Below are positions 18,695-28,008 of a stretch of DNA of 64,000 nt, one piece after another. The position numbers were made by a program, and so were the translations under genes. The stretch is taken from assembly GCF_000332975.1 (NCBI RefSeq), contig NZ_BANR01000005.1, forward strand, positions 366,124 to 430,123. Direction: 5' to 3'. Within the stretch, counting starts at the first letter, position 1. Each line of letters starts with the position of its first letter. The notes under the pieces are model-generated. The model was not told where the DNA came from and made no database searches. It worked only from the letters and a program-made list of their open reading frames with translations. The DNA is from Gordonia aichiensis NBRC 108223. Lineage in GTDB: Bacteria; Actinomycetota; Actinomycetes; Mycobacteriales; Mycobacteriaceae.

Positions 18695-19204
18695 ATGCGC
18701 TTCCCGTACTTCCTCGTCTACCTGGTGATCGAGATCGCCGTGTTCGTGGCAATGGTCATGACCCTGGGCTTCGCCTGGGCGGTCCTGATCACCCTGCTGG
18801 CTTCCTTCGTCGGCTTCGTGATCCTCCGCTGGCAGGGGCGAAAGGTGCTCGGTGAGCTGCGTCGCGCCTCACGCCAGGAGGTGGACGCGAGAGCGCCACT
18901 GGCCGACACCGCGGTCGTCGGAGCCTCGTCGATCCTGCTGATCCTTCCCGGCCTGGTGTCGACGGTCGTCGGCACGGTAGCCCTCCTGCCACCCACGCGA
19001 CGCATTCTGCGTCCGGTGCTCGCCGCCCTCGGCGCTCGCACGGTGATGTCGGCGATGGACCGCGCGGGCGGCTACGGCGCTGCCGGCGTCAGGCGGGGCA
19101 CGGTCATCGACGGCACCGTCGTCGACGATCCTGCGTATTCGTCGGGCTCGACGTCGTCGAACAGCTGGTCGGCTGAGCATCCGCAACTCCCGCGGGGGCA
19201 CTGA
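18695..19204 (+). CDS. fxsA: FxsA-family membrane protein
   Basis: A 169-residue inner-membrane protein. Residues 1-45 hold two hydrophobic stretches (FLVYLVIEIAVFVAMVM and AWAVLITLLASFVGFVIL), then GRKVLGELRRA, and a further helix at SSILLILPGLVSTVVGTVAL. This is the FxsA layout. In E. coli FxsA affects exclusion of phage T7 by the F plasmid; the normal role is unknown. ATG 18695 follows AGAAAGG at good spacing and gives the usual N-terminus; an in-frame ATG at 18659 is less likely. It has the same place as Rv2053c. Confidence 0.85.
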   Translation: MRFPYFLVYLVIEIAVFVAMVMTLGFAWAVLITLLASFVGFVILRWQGRKVLGELRRASRQEVDARAPLADTAVVGASSILLILPGLVSTVVGTVALLPPTRRILRPVLAALGARTVMSAMDRAGGYGAAGVRRGTVIDGTVVDDPAYSSGSTSSNSWSAEHPQLPRGH

Positions 19205-19240
19205 CACATCGTGATGCCCACAGGGGCACACTGAACAGTC

Positions 19241-20866
19241 GTGACAACCGAACTGCTCCTCGGCGGGACCGTCTACTCGTCCGCAGCTCCCGACGCGACC
19301 GCACTTGCCGTCACCGATGGCGTGGTGACATGGGTGGGGACCGACGACGTCGGGCGTGCACTGCACCCCGACGCTGAGATCACTGACCTGCACGGTCTAT
19401 TCGTCGCACCCGCATTCGTCGACGCACACATGCACCTGACGTCGACCGGACTAGCGCTCACCGGACTCACCCTCAACGACGCTGTCTCGCGCACCGATTG
19501 TCTCCGCATGATCGCCGACGCGGTGTCGACCATCGAGGAGGGCGACCTCGTATGGGGGCGCGGCTGGGACAGCTCCACGTGGTCGGGCGCAGAGGCCGCC
19601 GACGGACGGTTCCCGACGACTGCCGAGCTGGACGAGGTCGTGGGCAACCGCCCTGTCTATCTCGCCCGCGTGGACGAGCACTCGGCGATAGCATCGACCG
19701 CACTGCGACGCCTGGTCATCGGCTTGGAGGACGCTCACGGCTATCACCCCGACGATCCGCTCGTCGCCGAGGCACATCACCTCGTGCGCGGCGCTGCGCG
19801 GTCGCTGTTGAGTCCAGCATCGCGAACACGAGCACAAGTGCGCGCACTCGATGCTGCCGCCGCGATGGGGGTCGTCGCCGTCCACGAAAACGGCGGACCC
19901 GACATCAGTGGCCTCGACGACTTCCTCGCGATCGCCGATCTCGACCACCAGGTCGAGATCCGGCGCTACTGGGGGCAGGCTGCCGAGAACGCCGACCACG
20001 CCCGCGAGCTCGTGGCGATCGCGCATGCCGATGCCCTCGGGGGTGATCTCTTCGTCGACGGTGCGATCGGCTCACGAACGGCGTGGCTCCGCGAGCCCTA
20101 CCATGACGCCCCGGACATCACCGGTATCGAGTACCTCCCTCAGGAGATCGTCCTCAACCACCTGCGTGCCTGCACCGAAGCCGGGTTGCAGGCCGGCTTC
20201 CACGTGATCGGCGATGCAGCGAGCGCGACCGTCGTCGCCGCACTCGACGCGCTCGCGGCCGAGGTCGGCACGCCTGTACTCGCGTCTCGGGCACACCGCG
20301 TCGAACACGCGGAAATGGTCGACGCCGCTCAGGCCGAAACCCTCGCCGCCTGCGGGGTGGTCGCCAGCATGCAGCCGCAGTTCGACGTCGAGTGGGGAGC
20401 GCCGGGCGAACTGTATGTTCAGCGGCTCGGAGTAGAACGTGCAGGAAGCCTCAACGATTTCGCAATGCTCGCGAGAGCTGGCGTGGCGCTCGCGTTCTCG
20501 TCGGATTCTCCGGTGACACCGATCGATCCGTGGGCGACGATACGCGCAGCAATCCATCATCATCACCCGCGCAATGCGATCTCGGCGCGGGGGGCTTTCG
20601 CCGCCTCGACGAGGGGCGGCTGGCGCGCGGGAGGGATCAATGACGGGTTGACCGGCACTCTGGGGGTCGGGGCACCGGCCAGCTATGCGGTCTGGGAGGT
20701 CGACGATCTCGTCGTTGCCGGATCGCATGAGAGTGTTCAACGCTGGTCACTCGACCCCCGATCGCGTGTACCGGCGTTGCCCGATGTCTCGCCCGGCAGG
20801 CCGCTGCCGCGCTGTGTTCGCACGGTGCACCGCGGTCGCGAGGTCTACCGCGCCGAGGACCAGTGA
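19241..20866 (+). CDS. Amidohydrolase (YtcJ-type)
   Basis: A 541-residue metal-dependent hydrolase of the amidohydrolase 3 group. FVDAHMHLTSTG supplies the first two metal-binding histidines, GFHVIGDAAS and RVEHAEM the next ones, and FSSDSPVTP the catalytic aspartate. The substrate cannot be told; relatives act on N-acyl or cyclic amide compounds. The GTG at 19241 opens the gene 36 bp after fxsA. The stop overlaps the lnt start by four bases, so it is translationally coupled to the lipoprotein and mannolipid genes. Confidence 0.87.
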   Translation: MTTELLLGGTVYSSAAPDATALAVTDGVVTWVGTDDVGRALHPDAEITDLHGLFVAPAFVDAHMHLTSTGLALTGLTLNDAVSRTDCLRMIADAVSTIEEGDLVWGRGWDSSTWSGAEAADGRFPTTAELDEVVGNRPVYLARVDEHSAIASTALRRLVIGLEDAHGYHPDDPLVAEAHHLVRGAARSLLSPASRTRAQVRALDAAAAMGVVAVHENGGPDISGLDDFLAIADLDHQVEIRRYWGQAAENADHARELVAIAHADALGGDLFVDGAIGSRTAWLREPYHDAPDITGIEYLPQEIVLNHLRACTEAGLQAGFHVIGDAASATVVAALDALAAEVGTPVLASRAHRVEHAEMVDAAQAETLAACGVVASMQPQFDVEWGAPGELYVQRLGVERAGSLNDFAMLARAGVALAFSSDSPVTPIDPWATIRAAIHHHHPRNAISARGAFAASTRGGWRAGGINDGLTGTLGVGAPASYAVWEVDDLVVAGSHESVQRWSLDPRSRVPALPDVSPGRPLPRCVRTVHRGREVYRAEDQ

Positions 20867-22620
20867 CGGTGAGGGACTCGATAGGCGACGACGCGACTAT
20901 TCTCGACGATCCGGCAGAGCCACCACGCCCGTCCCGCGCAGCGGGCGACTCCGCTGGGCACGCGAGTCGCCGCTGGTCGACATTGGTCAGCGGACGCTGG
21001 GCGGCACTGTTCGTCCGTTGTGCGCTCGCCCTGGTGGCGGGACTGGCGATGTGGTCGGCGTTCCCGCCCCGCAACTGGTGGTTCATGGCCGTCATCGCCA
21101 TGGGCGTGCTGTTCCTCGCACTCGCGGGACCGATCAGAGGTCGTGTCGGCGCTGTCGTGGGCTTCGTGTTCGGACTCGCGTTCTACATTCCCCTGTTGCC
21201 GTGGATCGGCGTGTATGTGGGACCCCTGCCATGGATCGCGTTGTCGATCGCGCTGGCGCTGTACTCCGCATTGTTCGGCGTGTGCGCCGTCTGGACCATG
21301 CGGCTGCCGTGCCCGCCGCTGTGGTTCGCGGTGTCATGGGTGAACCTAGAGACGCTTCGATCATCCTTTCCGTTCGGCGGTTTCCCGTGGGGCAGAGCGG
21401 CGTTCAGTCAGGTCGATGGACCACTGCTTCCGCTCGCATCGATCCTCGGCGCACCCGGCGTCTCGGCCGCTGTCGCGTTGCTCGGCGCTGCGGTTGCGTG
21501 GCTCATCGTCGTGCTCGCCACCCGGGCCGTCACCGGTACCGGATCGGTGGCTCGGGCCGCTGCGCTCGCCGTGGTCCTGGCCCTTGTCGGACCCATCGCT
21601 GCAATAGCTCTCACGCCGGACACGCTCGACCGCAACGTCGCATCGGCGTCGGTACAGGTTGCCGCCGTGCAGGGAAACGTGCCCCGCCTCGGTCTCGACT
21701 TCAACGCGCAGCGCAGAGCTGTCCTCGACAATCACGTCCGCGAAACCATGCACCTTGCCGACGCGGTGCGCAGCGGAGGCGCCGAGCAACCCGACTTCGT
21801 GGCATGGCCTGAGAACGCCTCGGACATCTCACCGCTGACCAACTCCGACGCAGCTCAGGAGATCACCGACGCGTCGATCTCCGTAGGCGCGCCGATTCTC
21901 GTCGGGACACTTGTGATGAACAGCGACGGCCGACCCACCAACTCCGTCCTGGTGTGGGACGGCGCGCACGGTCCCGTCGCCCGGTACGACAAGCACATCG
22001 TCCAGCCATTCGGCGAGTACCTGCCCTGGCGTCCGTTCTTCAGCATGTTCTCGTCGTACGCGTCCATGGCTGGCAACTTCCGCCCCGGTACGGGACCGTC
22101 GGCGATCACCGTGCCGGGTCGCTCGGGTGACGTGACCGTGGGCGTGTCGACGTGCTGGGAGATCGCGTTCGACAGGTCCGCGAAGGCTGCCGTCGATGAC
22201 GGCGCGCGCATTTTGTACGTGCCGACGAACAACGCCACCTTCGGCAAGACGGACATGACCTACCAACAGCTCGCGATGTCGCAGTTCCGCGCGGTCGAAC
22301 ACGGCAGGGCCGTCGTCGTCGCGGCGACCAGCGGGGTCAGCGCGATCATCGAACCGGATGGTTCCATCGCGCACGAGTCGGGCGTGTTCACCCCGGCGGT
22401 GCTCGCCGATCGCTTACCGTTGCATTCGGCCAGGACCGTCGCGACCGTTCTCGGGGCATGGCCGCAGTGGATCATCGTCGTCGTGACGGTGGGTGGGCTT
22501 TTGGTCGTACTGACGCGCCGTTATAGGTTCTCTCACGGGCCTCGCGGGGCCGACGTCGGTGACATACCGGCCGCGAAGGGCGATGTAAGGGAGTCGGAGG
22601 AGCGTGGTGACAACGGGTAG
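20863..22620 (+). CDS. lnt: Apolipoprotein N-acyltransferase
   Basis: A 585-residue membrane enzyme that adds the third acyl chain to lipoproteins. About six membrane helices lie between residues 45 and 250. The periplasmic nitrilase-like domain follows, with Glu in AWPENASD, Lys in [16 protein letters not shown] and Cys in [11 protein letters not shown] last helix is at [18 protein letters not shown]. In M. tuberculosis this domain is fused to the mannosyltransferase of Ppm1; here they are separate genes that overlap by 17 bases. Lipoprotein genes with lipoboxes elsewhere in this window would be its clients. Confidence 0.93.
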   Translation: MTVRDSIGDDATILDDPAEPPRPSRAAGDSAGHASRRWSTLVSGRWAALFVRCALALVAGLAMWSAFPPRNWWFMAVIAMGVLFLALAGPIRGRVGAVVGFVFGLAFYIPLLPWIGVYVGPLPWIALSIALALYSALFGVCAVWTMRLPCPPLWFAVSWVNLETLRSSFPFGGFPWGRAAFSQVDGPLLPLASILGAPGVSAAVALLGAAVAWLIVVLATRAVTGTGSVARAAALAVVLALVGPIAAIALTPDTLDRNVASASVQVAAVQGNVPRLGLDFNAQRRAVLDNHVRETMHLADAVRSGGAEQPDFVAWPENASDISPLTNSDAAQEITDASISVGAPILVGTLVMNSDGRPTNSVLVWDGAHGPVARYDKHIVQPFGEYLPWRPFFSMFSSYASMAGNFRPGTGPSAITVPGRSGDVTVGVSTCWEIAFDRSAKAAVDDGARILYVPTNNATFGKTDMTYQQLAMSQFRAVEHGRAVVVAATSGVSAIIEPDGSIAHESGVFTPAVLADRLPLHSARTVATVLGAWPQWIIVVVTVGGLLVVLTRRYRFSHGPRGADVGDIPAAKGDVRESEERGDNG

Positions 22621-23410
22621 CGAAGATGCGACCAGCCGAGACGAGGGCGGGGTAGTCGCATCTGACGGCGCACGGGCACTGGTCGTCATCCCCACCTACA
22701 ACGAGCGTGACAATCTTCCCCGCATCGTGTCGCGCGTCCAGTCGGCCATGGCAGGCGTCCACGTTCTGATCGTCGATGATTCGAGTCCCGATGGGACCGG
22801 CGACGTCGCCGACGACATCGCCGAAGCCGACGATCAGGGTCGGATCCACGTGATGCACCGTGTCGAGAAGGACGGCCTGGGTAAGGCCTACCTCGCAGGT
22901 TTTGCCTGGGGGCTACACCGCGATTACTCGGTCATCGTCGAGATGGACGCCGACGGCAGCCACGCACCCGAGCAGTTGTATCGGTTGTTCGACGCGGTCA
23001 ACGACGGCGCCGATCTCGCCATCGGCTCACGCTACGTTCCCGGGGGCACCCTGGTGAATTGGCCGAAGTACCGTGAAGTCCTTTCCCGGGGCGCCAATAC
23101 CTATGCACGTCTCGCGCTGGGAGCCGGCGTGCACGACATCACGGCCGGCTATCGCGCATACCGACGTGAAGTGCTCGAGGCCATCGACCTGGACACGGTC
23201 GAATCCGCGGGCTACTGCTTCCAGATCGACCTCGCCTGGCGCACGATCCAGGCCGGTTACGACGTCCGCGAGGTCCCGATCACCTTCACCGAGCGAGAAG
23301 TCGGTTCATCGAAGATGAGTGGGGGAGTGATGACCGAAGCGTTCGTCAGCGTCGCGCGCTGGGGCATCGAAAACCGTCTGCACAAGATCGGGCTCCGCAA
23401 GCGCGACTGA
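22604..23410 (+). CDS. ppm1: Polyprenol monophosphomannose synthase
   Basis: A 268-residue GT2 enzyme related to dolichol-phosphate mannose synthase. Motifs are [41 protein letters not shown] with the metal-binding DAD, and [14 protein letters not shown]. It transfers mannose from GDP-mannose to polyprenyl phosphate, the donor for lipomannan, lipoarabinomannan and glycoprotein synthesis. GGAGG at 22595-22600 precedes tandem GTG codons at 22604 and 22607, so the start lies inside lnt. The first 22 residues are not conserved-looking. Confidence 0.93.
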   Translation: MVTTGSEDATSRDEGGVVASDGARALVVIPTYNERDNLPRIVSRVQSAMAGVHVLIVDDSSPDGTGDVADDIAEADDQGRIHVMHRVEKDGLGKAYLAGFAWGLHRDYSVIVEMDADGSHAPEQLYRLFDAVNDGADLAIGSRYVPGGTLVNWPKYREVLSRGANTYARLALGAGVHDITAGYRAYRREVLEAIDLDTVESAGYCFQIDLAWRTIQAGYDVREVPITFTEREVGSSKMSGGVMTEAFVSVARWGIENRLHKIGLRKRD

Positions 23411-23453
23411 CCGTCGACGCGCGGCGTGCGCCGTCGCACCCTCACCCACAGCA

Positions 23454-23497
23454 CGAATCAGCCGGGTGGAGTCCTTCGACTCCACCCGGCTGATTCG
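23454..23497. terminator. Bidirectional hairpin between ppm1 and rbpA
   Basis: A perfect 20-bp inverted repeat (23454-23473 with 23478-23497) closes a 4-base CTTC loop. It lies between the convergent ppm1 and rbpA stops. There is no T-run, so it would act as a long GC-rich hairpin terminator usable from both sides. Confidence 0.85.
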
Positions 23498-23513
23498 ATC
23501 CAGGGCGCCCGGA

Positions 23514-23858
23514 TCAGTTGGTGACGCCGCGGCGACGCTGCTTGAGGAGGTCGAGGCGCTCGTTCAGCAGCACCTCGAGTTCCTCTTCGCTGCGACGCTC
23601 GAGCAGCATGTCCCAGTGTGTGCGCGGGGGCTTGACCTTCTTCTCCTCGGGCTCGGCACCCTCGAGAATCGTGCCTTCCATCCCGTTCTTACACGGCCAC
23701 TTCGACGGCACTTCTGCGTCGTCGGCGAACGGGACGTCGAAGATCTCTCCATTGTCGGTCCGGTACTGGACGATGCGTCGCGGAGCGAGATCGTGGTCAC
23801 GATCGGTCTCGTAGCTCACCGCGCCGAGGCGACTGCCCCGAAGTACTCGATCTGCCAT
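23514..23858 (-). CDS. rbpA: RNA polymerase-binding protein RbpA
   Basis: A 114-residue RbpA. The N-terminal tail MADRVLRGSRLGAVSYE, the Zn-less core around PFADDAEVPSKWPCKNG, the basic linker KKVKPPRTHWDML and the sigma-interaction region RRSEEELEVLLNERL are all present. RbpA binds group 1 and 2 sigma factors and stabilises the open promoter complex in actinobacteria. GAGGA precedes the ATG. It matches Rv2050 in place. Confidence 0.97.
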   Translation of the reverse strand: MADRVLRGSRLGAVSYETDRDHDLAPRRIVQYRTDNGEIFDVPFADDAEVPSKWPCKNGMEGTILEGAEPEEKKVKPPRTHWDMLLERRSEEELEVLLNERLDLLKQRRRGVTN

Positions 23859-23994
23859 TTGGCGGTGTCCTCTCGTTTCTCGAGCGCTTGTCGAACGCTC
23901 AACAGTCCTATTCTACGCGCCGTGGGCACCTCACCCGCACCACCGGCGACACGCGCCGGCATACTGCCGCACAAACCTCCGCCGGAGACTTGGG

Positions 23995-24000
23995 TACGGT
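23995..24000 (+). promoter_or_regulatory. -10 box of leaderless zinc-ribbon gene
   Basis: TACGGT is 7 bases before GTG 24008, which is in frame with the zinc-ribbon protein and removes 40 unlike residues of the longer open frame. Confidence 0.6.
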
Positions 24001-24007
24001 CATGTGC

Positions 24008-24361
24008 GTGGAGCACACGACGAGCGGTACCACCCGATCGCGGCGCCGCCCCTACGCCTGTGCCTGGTGCGGCCAGACGATGGTCGACTCCGAGCACGGG
24101 CGTCGACGCAAGTACTGCAAGCGATCGTGCCGTCAACGCGCGTACGAACAAAGAGCGCTGACCGAGGGCACTTCTATTCCCTCCGACGCGGTCATCCTCA
24201 CGCGGACCGAAGTGAGCGACCTCGGCGACCGCCTGTTCGCATTGCGCTGCGCAGCGGAAGATCTCGCGACAGCGGTGGACGAGGACGCTGACTCGACCAC
24301 CCTCGCCGAGCTCGCGGCAGAAATCGTGACCTTGGCCAAGAACGCCGAGCGGCTCCGTTGA
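24008..24361 (+). CDS. Small zinc-ribbon protein
   Basis: A 117-residue protein. Residues about 15-45 hold CAWCGQTM and KYCKRSCRQRAYEQR, a CxxC...CxxxC set that should bind one zinc and resembles the YCS-CRQRAYR motif common in actinobacterial DNA-associated proteins. The C-terminal half is an acidic helical stretch (LFALRCAAEDLATAVDED). The function is unknown; DNA or RNA binding is a guess from the basic zinc part. Its stop overlaps the DUF475 ATG by one base (TGATG). Confidence 0.75.
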   Translation: MEHTTSGTTRSRRRPYACAWCGQTMVDSEHGRRRKYCKRSCRQRAYEQRALTEGTSIPSDAVILTRTEVSDLGDRLFALRCAAEDLATAVDEDADSTTLAELAAEIVTLAKNAERLR

Positions 24362-25440
24362 TGGTTCGCATCTTCGGACTGTCGACGGTCGTCACAGTGC
24401 TCGCCCTGGTGGTCGCCTTCGTCTACGGCGGGTGGGAAGCGGTGGCGCTGGCCGCCATCCTCGGCGTCCTCGAGATCTCCCTGTCCTTCGACAACGCAGT
24501 CATCAACGCGACCGTGCTGGAACGGATGAGCGCCTTCTGGCAGCGCATGTTCCTCACCGTGGGCATGATCATCGCCGTCTTCGGGATGCGCCTGCTGTTC
24601 CCGCTGATAATCGTGTGGGTCACAGCAGGTCTCGATCCCGTCGAAGCATTCCGTCTCGCGATGAACCCGCCGCCCGACGGCGCAGAAACCTTCGCCGACG
24701 GAAGCCCGAGCTATGAGACGATCCTGACCGACGCCCATCCCCAGATCGCCGCGTTCGGCGGAATGTTTCTGTTGATGCTCTTCCTGAACTTCATACTGAG
24801 CAATCGCGACCTCACCTGGCTGACGTGGGTGGAACGTCCGCTCTCGAAGATCGGGCGGCTCAGCACACTACCGGTGGTCGTCGCAGCTGTGACGCTTGTC
24901 CTCATTGCCGAGTTCCTGGCACCCGACGCGATCCGCTCGACCGTTCTCATCGCCGGGATACTCGGCATGGTCACCTATCTGATGGTCGACGGGCTGAGTG
25001 CGCTCTTCCAATCCGACCCCGACCGACACGAGAGCGGCCCGTCCGCCGGCGCGAAAGCTACGGGTAAGGCCGGATTCTTCCTATTCCTCTATCTCGAAGT
25101 CCTCGACGCCTCGTTCTCTTTCGACGGCGTCATCGGCGCCTTCGCGATCACCGCCGATCCGATCATCATCGCGTTGGGCCTCGGCTTCATCGGCGCGCTG
25201 TTCGTCCGCTCGATCACGATCTACCTGGTACGCACCGGAACCCTGGCGTCGTATCGGTATCTCGAGCACGGCGCCCACTGGGCGATCGGAGCATTGGCCG
25301 TGATCCTGCTGTTCAGCATCGAGTTCCACATCAACGACGTCGTGACCGGCCTCATCGGTGTCGTGTTCATCAGTGCTGCGCTCTTGAGCAGTGTTATCGC
25401 CAACCGCCGGGATCAGCGCAGTGCGCGGACAGATGGCTGA
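24361..25440 (+). CDS. DUF475 / TerC-like integral membrane protein
   Basis: A 359-residue protein with eight or nine predicted membrane helices. The paired acidic helix motifs LEISLSFDNAVINATVL (residues about 37-53) and LEVLDASFSFDGVIGAFA (about 240-257) match the inverted-repeat DN/DG motifs of the TerC/LysE-type superfamily. TerC relatives are linked to tellurium resistance and to metal loading of exported proteins; DUF475 itself is uncharacterised. ATG 24361 overlaps the stop of the zinc-ribbon gene, so the pair is probably coupled. Confidence 0.85.
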   Translation: MVRIFGLSTVVTVLALVVAFVYGGWEAVALAAILGVLEISLSFDNAVINATVLERMSAFWQRMFLTVGMIIAVFGMRLLFPLIIVWVTAGLDPVEAFRLAMNPPPDGAETFADGSPSYETILTDAHPQIAAFGGMFLLMLFLNFILSNRDLTWLTWVERPLSKIGRLSTLPVVVAAVTLVLIAEFLAPDAIRSTVLIAGILGMVTYLMVDGLSALFQSDPDRHESGPSAGAKATGKAGFFLFLYLEVLDASFSFDGVIGAFAITADPIIIALGLGFIGALFVRSITIYLVRTGTLASYRYLEHGAHWAIGALAVILLFSIEFHINDVVTGLIGVVFISAALLSSVIANRRDQRSARTDG

Positions 25441-26076
25441 CTACTTTTTCGCGCGCCGTTTCTTCGGGACATCACCATTGGCCTGGTTGAGCTTCTTTCC
25501 TCGTCGCCGATACATGACGACGAAGATGGTCAACAGAATCGCCACCACCACGGCGATGATGACGCCCCAGGCACTGGCCGCACGAAAGCCCGGCGCTCGC
25601 ACATTGAGGATCTGCTTACCCGCGTGTGCCGCATTGTTGTCGCCCACCTGGATGCTCAGGGTGAGCAGATTGGGAATGGCAACCACCACACCGGCCACAA
25701 CGCACACAATCGAGACGATGTTCTTCATTTTCCCGCGGAAGGCCACAGCGAGAACAAGTAACGAAATCGGGATGAATGTACACACGAATCCGATCGACAA
25801 GCCGCTGCCGATCCCGCGTCCCATTGAACCGTCGACGTTGCGACCGATCTGCTCTCCCCACCACCGGGGAAGGAACGCCGCGAGTACGAAGTAGACGATC
25901 ACCGCGATCACGACAGCGATCGCGATGAAGAGGAACTTGCGGGCACCCCTGGCCAGACGATCGGAGAACGTCGGCTGCGGCTCTGCGGACGTCGTGCTGA
26001 CGGGTACTTCGGTGCGCCTATCTGGTTCGGGTGTCGACGACGAGACGGGAGCCGGGTCTTCCGGGTGCTCAGCCAT
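25441..26076 (-). CDS. Hypothetical four-helix membrane protein
   Basis: A 211-residue protein: a Pro/Ser/Thr-rich N-terminus of about 45 residues, then four hydrophobic helices (FLFIAIAVVIAVIVYFVL, GLSIGFVCTFIPISLLVLAV, IVSIVCVVAGVVVAI, WGVIIAVVVAILLTIFVV) and a Lys/Arg-rich C-terminus (RRRGKKLN ... KKRRAKK). I do not recognise the family. ATG 26076 is chosen for the leaderless -10 box; an open frame continues 27 codons further upstream. It ends directly against the DUF475 stop. Confidence 0.7.
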   Translation of the reverse strand: MAEHPEDPAPVSSSTPEPDRRTEVPVSTTSAEPQPTFSDRLARGARKFLFIAIAVVIAVIVYFVLAAFLPRWWGEQIGRNVDGSMGRGIGSGLSIGFVCTFIPISLLVLAVAFRGKMKNIVSIVCVVAGVVVAIPNLLTLSIQVGDNNAAHAGKQILNVRAPGFRAASAWGVIIAVVVAILLTIFVVMYRRRGKKLNQANGDVPKKRRAKK

Positions 26077-26082
26077 TCCCTC

Positions 26083-26088
26083 AGCATA
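26083..26088 (-). promoter_or_regulatory. -10 box of leaderless membrane-protein gene
   Basis: TATGCT on the minus strand lies 6 bases before ATG 26076. Confidence 0.55.
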
Positions 26089-26336
26089 GGGTGATCGCAC
26101 CCGAATCAGCGGCGGAGTCGCCTGGATGTCGCGGCGCATCGAGGAATCTTTGCCCACTTCTCCAACAGGTTTCGCGTCGCGTGGCGAAATGGGTGTGCAT
26201 CCGGGGTGGCCGAGTGTACAAAGGACGTTGATGGCGGTGGGCCTGTTTCCAGATCAGGGATAACGGCGACGGACCGGGGCCAATCCGCACCATTCAGAAC
26301 GATCAACACAGGTCACCCCAATAGAGTGAGTGCTTC

Positions 26337-26558
26337 ATGGATCCGACGCAGCGTCAGATGCTCGACTTCGAGCAGAACTGGTATGCACTCGGTGGTGGGT
26401 CGTCGCGCGAGATCAGCTCGCAGTTCGGCCTGTCCGACCGGGACTTCTTCACCCAGGTCCAGAATCTGCTGAACGCCGAGCCACCGGTTACCCTTTCGAA
26501 GGGCCAACTCGACCGGATGCGTGAGGTGGTACGCAACAGAATCTGGATGGCCCGCTGA
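26337..26558 (+). CDS. DUF3263 small protein
   Basis: A 73-residue protein of the DUF3263 family, which is widespread in Mycobacteriales. MLDFEQNWYALGGGSSREI followed by SSQFGLSDRDFFTQVQNLL reads as a helix-turn-helix, so DNA binding is likely but unproven. TAGAGT lies 9 bases before the ATG. The 240 bases upstream (26090-26330) show no gene, tRNA or clear repeat. Confidence 0.8.
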   Translation: MDPTQRQMLDFEQNWYALGGGSSREISSQFGLSDRDFFTQVQNLLNAEPPVTLSKGQLDRMREVVRNRIWMAR

Positions 26559-26605
26559 GGCCGACGTTCCCACGACAGGCGTCGGGTATGTGGAGAGGAG
26601 TTGTG

Positions 26606-26893
26606 ATGCCGCCGTTCGCCGACGACGAACTCGATGAGTTCTATCGGCGTATCGAAGCCGGCACCACCCAACAACCTCGCCGTAAGCGCGCCCCGTCGAG
26701 TCCGACGTGTCCGACACCGCAGAAGCATGCGTACCGCGACGTGCACGCGGTTGACGAGGCCATCATCCGGATCCGTGCGGCCGGACGCGCAGCGCCAACT
26801 CTCCACTCTTATGAATGCGTCTGCGGCTCTTGGCATCTGACCAGCCGTGCCATCGGGGGTCCGGCGGGTCGCGGTAGGCGGAAGCGCTCGTGA
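26606..26893 (+). CDS. Small hypothetical protein
   Basis: A 95-residue basic protein that starts MPPFADDELDEFYRRIEAG after a GGAGAGGAG ribosome site. It contains YECVCGSWHLTS, a CxC-type pair close to a Trp-His, which resembles the small zinc-knuckle end of some phage and actinobacterial proteins. A single upstream Cys (PTCPTPQ) might complete a site. No function can be given. The stop overlaps the VOC gene start (GTGA). Confidence 0.6.
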   Translation: MPPFADDELDEFYRRIEAGTTQQPRRKRAPSSPTCPTPQKHAYRDVHAVDEAIIRIRAAGRAAPTLHSYECVCGSWHLTSRAIGGPAGRGRRKRS

Positions 26894-27618
26894 CCATCAT
26901 CGAACTCGCGGTCGACGACGCATCCGCCACCATCGACGCATACCGACGTCTGCTCGGGCGAGACGACCTCGCCGACGAGTACACCACGTCGAACGCAGTC
27001 CTCCGGTGCGACGGCAGTCAGCCCGCGCACCGGGTGTTGTTCGATGTTGATAGCGCCTCGTCCTGGTACACCCTGCTGCAACGTCGAGGCCTCGATGTCC
27101 GGCCATACGACTCCTCGACCATTCATGTCGACGGACTGCCGGTAGGAGTGACCGACCACCTCGCAAACAGCCACGCGCCCCAGTCGGGTATCGACGACAT
27201 CGCAGGCATCGACCACATCGTCTTCCAGGCCGCGGGGCGCGACCATGCGGTCGCACTGTTCGGTTCGACCCTCGGACTCGACTTCCGCCTTGACCGGCCG
27301 GTCGCCGAGGGACTCCGCCAACTGTTTTTTCGCGACGACAGCCTCATCATCGAAGTCCTCGTCACCGCCGACGCCGCAGATCGCTCATCGCACGACCGTG
27401 CGACCCCGCCACTATCGTTATGGGGGATCGCCTGGGCGACAACCGATATCGAAGCAACTCAGGCCAGGCTCACCGGCGCGGGTCTCACGGTGTCGCAGGT
27501 TCGCACGGGCCGCAAACCCAATACGCGGGTCGCGACGGTGCGGTCTCCGGCCCTCGCCACGCGCACCTTGATCATCGAACCCACACGATCAGTCGTCGCA
27601 ACCGAGGAGTCGTCGTGA
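26890..27618 (+). CDS. Glyoxalase/VOC-superfamily protein
   Basis: A 242-residue two-module VOC protein. The second module starts GIDHIVFQAAGRDHAVALF and repeats the beta-alpha-beta-beta-beta pattern of the first (residues 1-95). IIEVLVTADA holds a possible metal-ligand Glu. VOC proteins include glyoxalases, dioxygenases and binding proteins; this one lacks a full set of ligands in the first module, so the reaction is open. GTG 26890 and the overlapping stop link it to both neighbours as a coupled cluster. Confidence 0.75.
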   Translation: MTIIELAVDDASATIDAYRRLLGRDDLADEYTTSNAVLRCDGSQPAHRVLFDVDSASSWYTLLQRRGLDVRPYDSSTIHVDGLPVGVTDHLANSHAPQSGIDDIAGIDHIVFQAAGRDHAVALFGSTLGLDFRLDRPVAEGLRQLFFRDDSLIIEVLVTADAADRSSHDRATPPLSLWGIAWATTDIEATQARLTGAGLTVSQVRTGRKPNTRVATVRSPALATRTLIIEPTRSVVATEESS

Positions 27619-27998
27619 ACCAGACGAGCCGACCGGACGGGCCGAACCGGTTTCAACGGGTGGCCGGCATCGTCAACAGAACGGTCGTCCTCCCGCTCCT
27701 TCACATTCCACAACTCGGTGGGCTACTCGGTCGTGCGTTCACCGAGGTGTCGTACACAGGCCGCAAGTCGGGCAAGCTCGTCACCTTTCCGGTGAACTAC
27801 GTGCGATCCGGCGACTCGGTCACGATCGGCGTCGCCATGCCCGACAAAAAGACCTGGTGGCGCAACTTCACCGGCGATGGCGCACCGATCACCCTGACCC
27901 TCGACGGCGGGACCCGAACAGGGCACGCCGTCGCGTCGAAGGACAGCAGCGGGTCGGTGCGGGTCAAGGTCACGCTCGACCACAACGACTCACACTGA
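27615..27998 (+). CDS. Deazaflavin-dependent nitroreductase-family protein
   Basis: A 127-residue member of the DDN-like F420-binding family. LLTTTGRKSG-type sequence is represented here by EVSYTGRKSGKLVTFPVNYV, and MPDKKTWWRNFTGDG is the second F420-site signature. These proteins use reduced F420 to reduce quinones, nitro compounds or other acceptors. The N-terminal helix VVLPLLHIPQLGGLLG could contact the membrane. GAGGAG precedes GTG 27615, which overlaps the VOC stop. Its only 10-bp distance to the convergent FAD oxidoreductase leaves no room for a terminator. Confidence 0.8.
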   Translation: MNQTSRPDGPNRFQRVAGIVNRTVVLPLLHIPQLGGLLGRAFTEVSYTGRKSGKLVTFPVNYVRSGDSVTIGVAMPDKKTWWRNFTGDGAPITLTLDGGTRTGHAVASKDSSGSVRVKVTLDHNDSH

Positions 27999-28008
27999 GT
28001 CAGTTCCG

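Noticed and set aside
26090..26336. Gap before DUF3263 checked for a tRNA because of a GGGGTGGCCGAG-like stretch
   Set aside because: No cloverleaf with T-arm GTTCRA and acceptor pairing could be formed.
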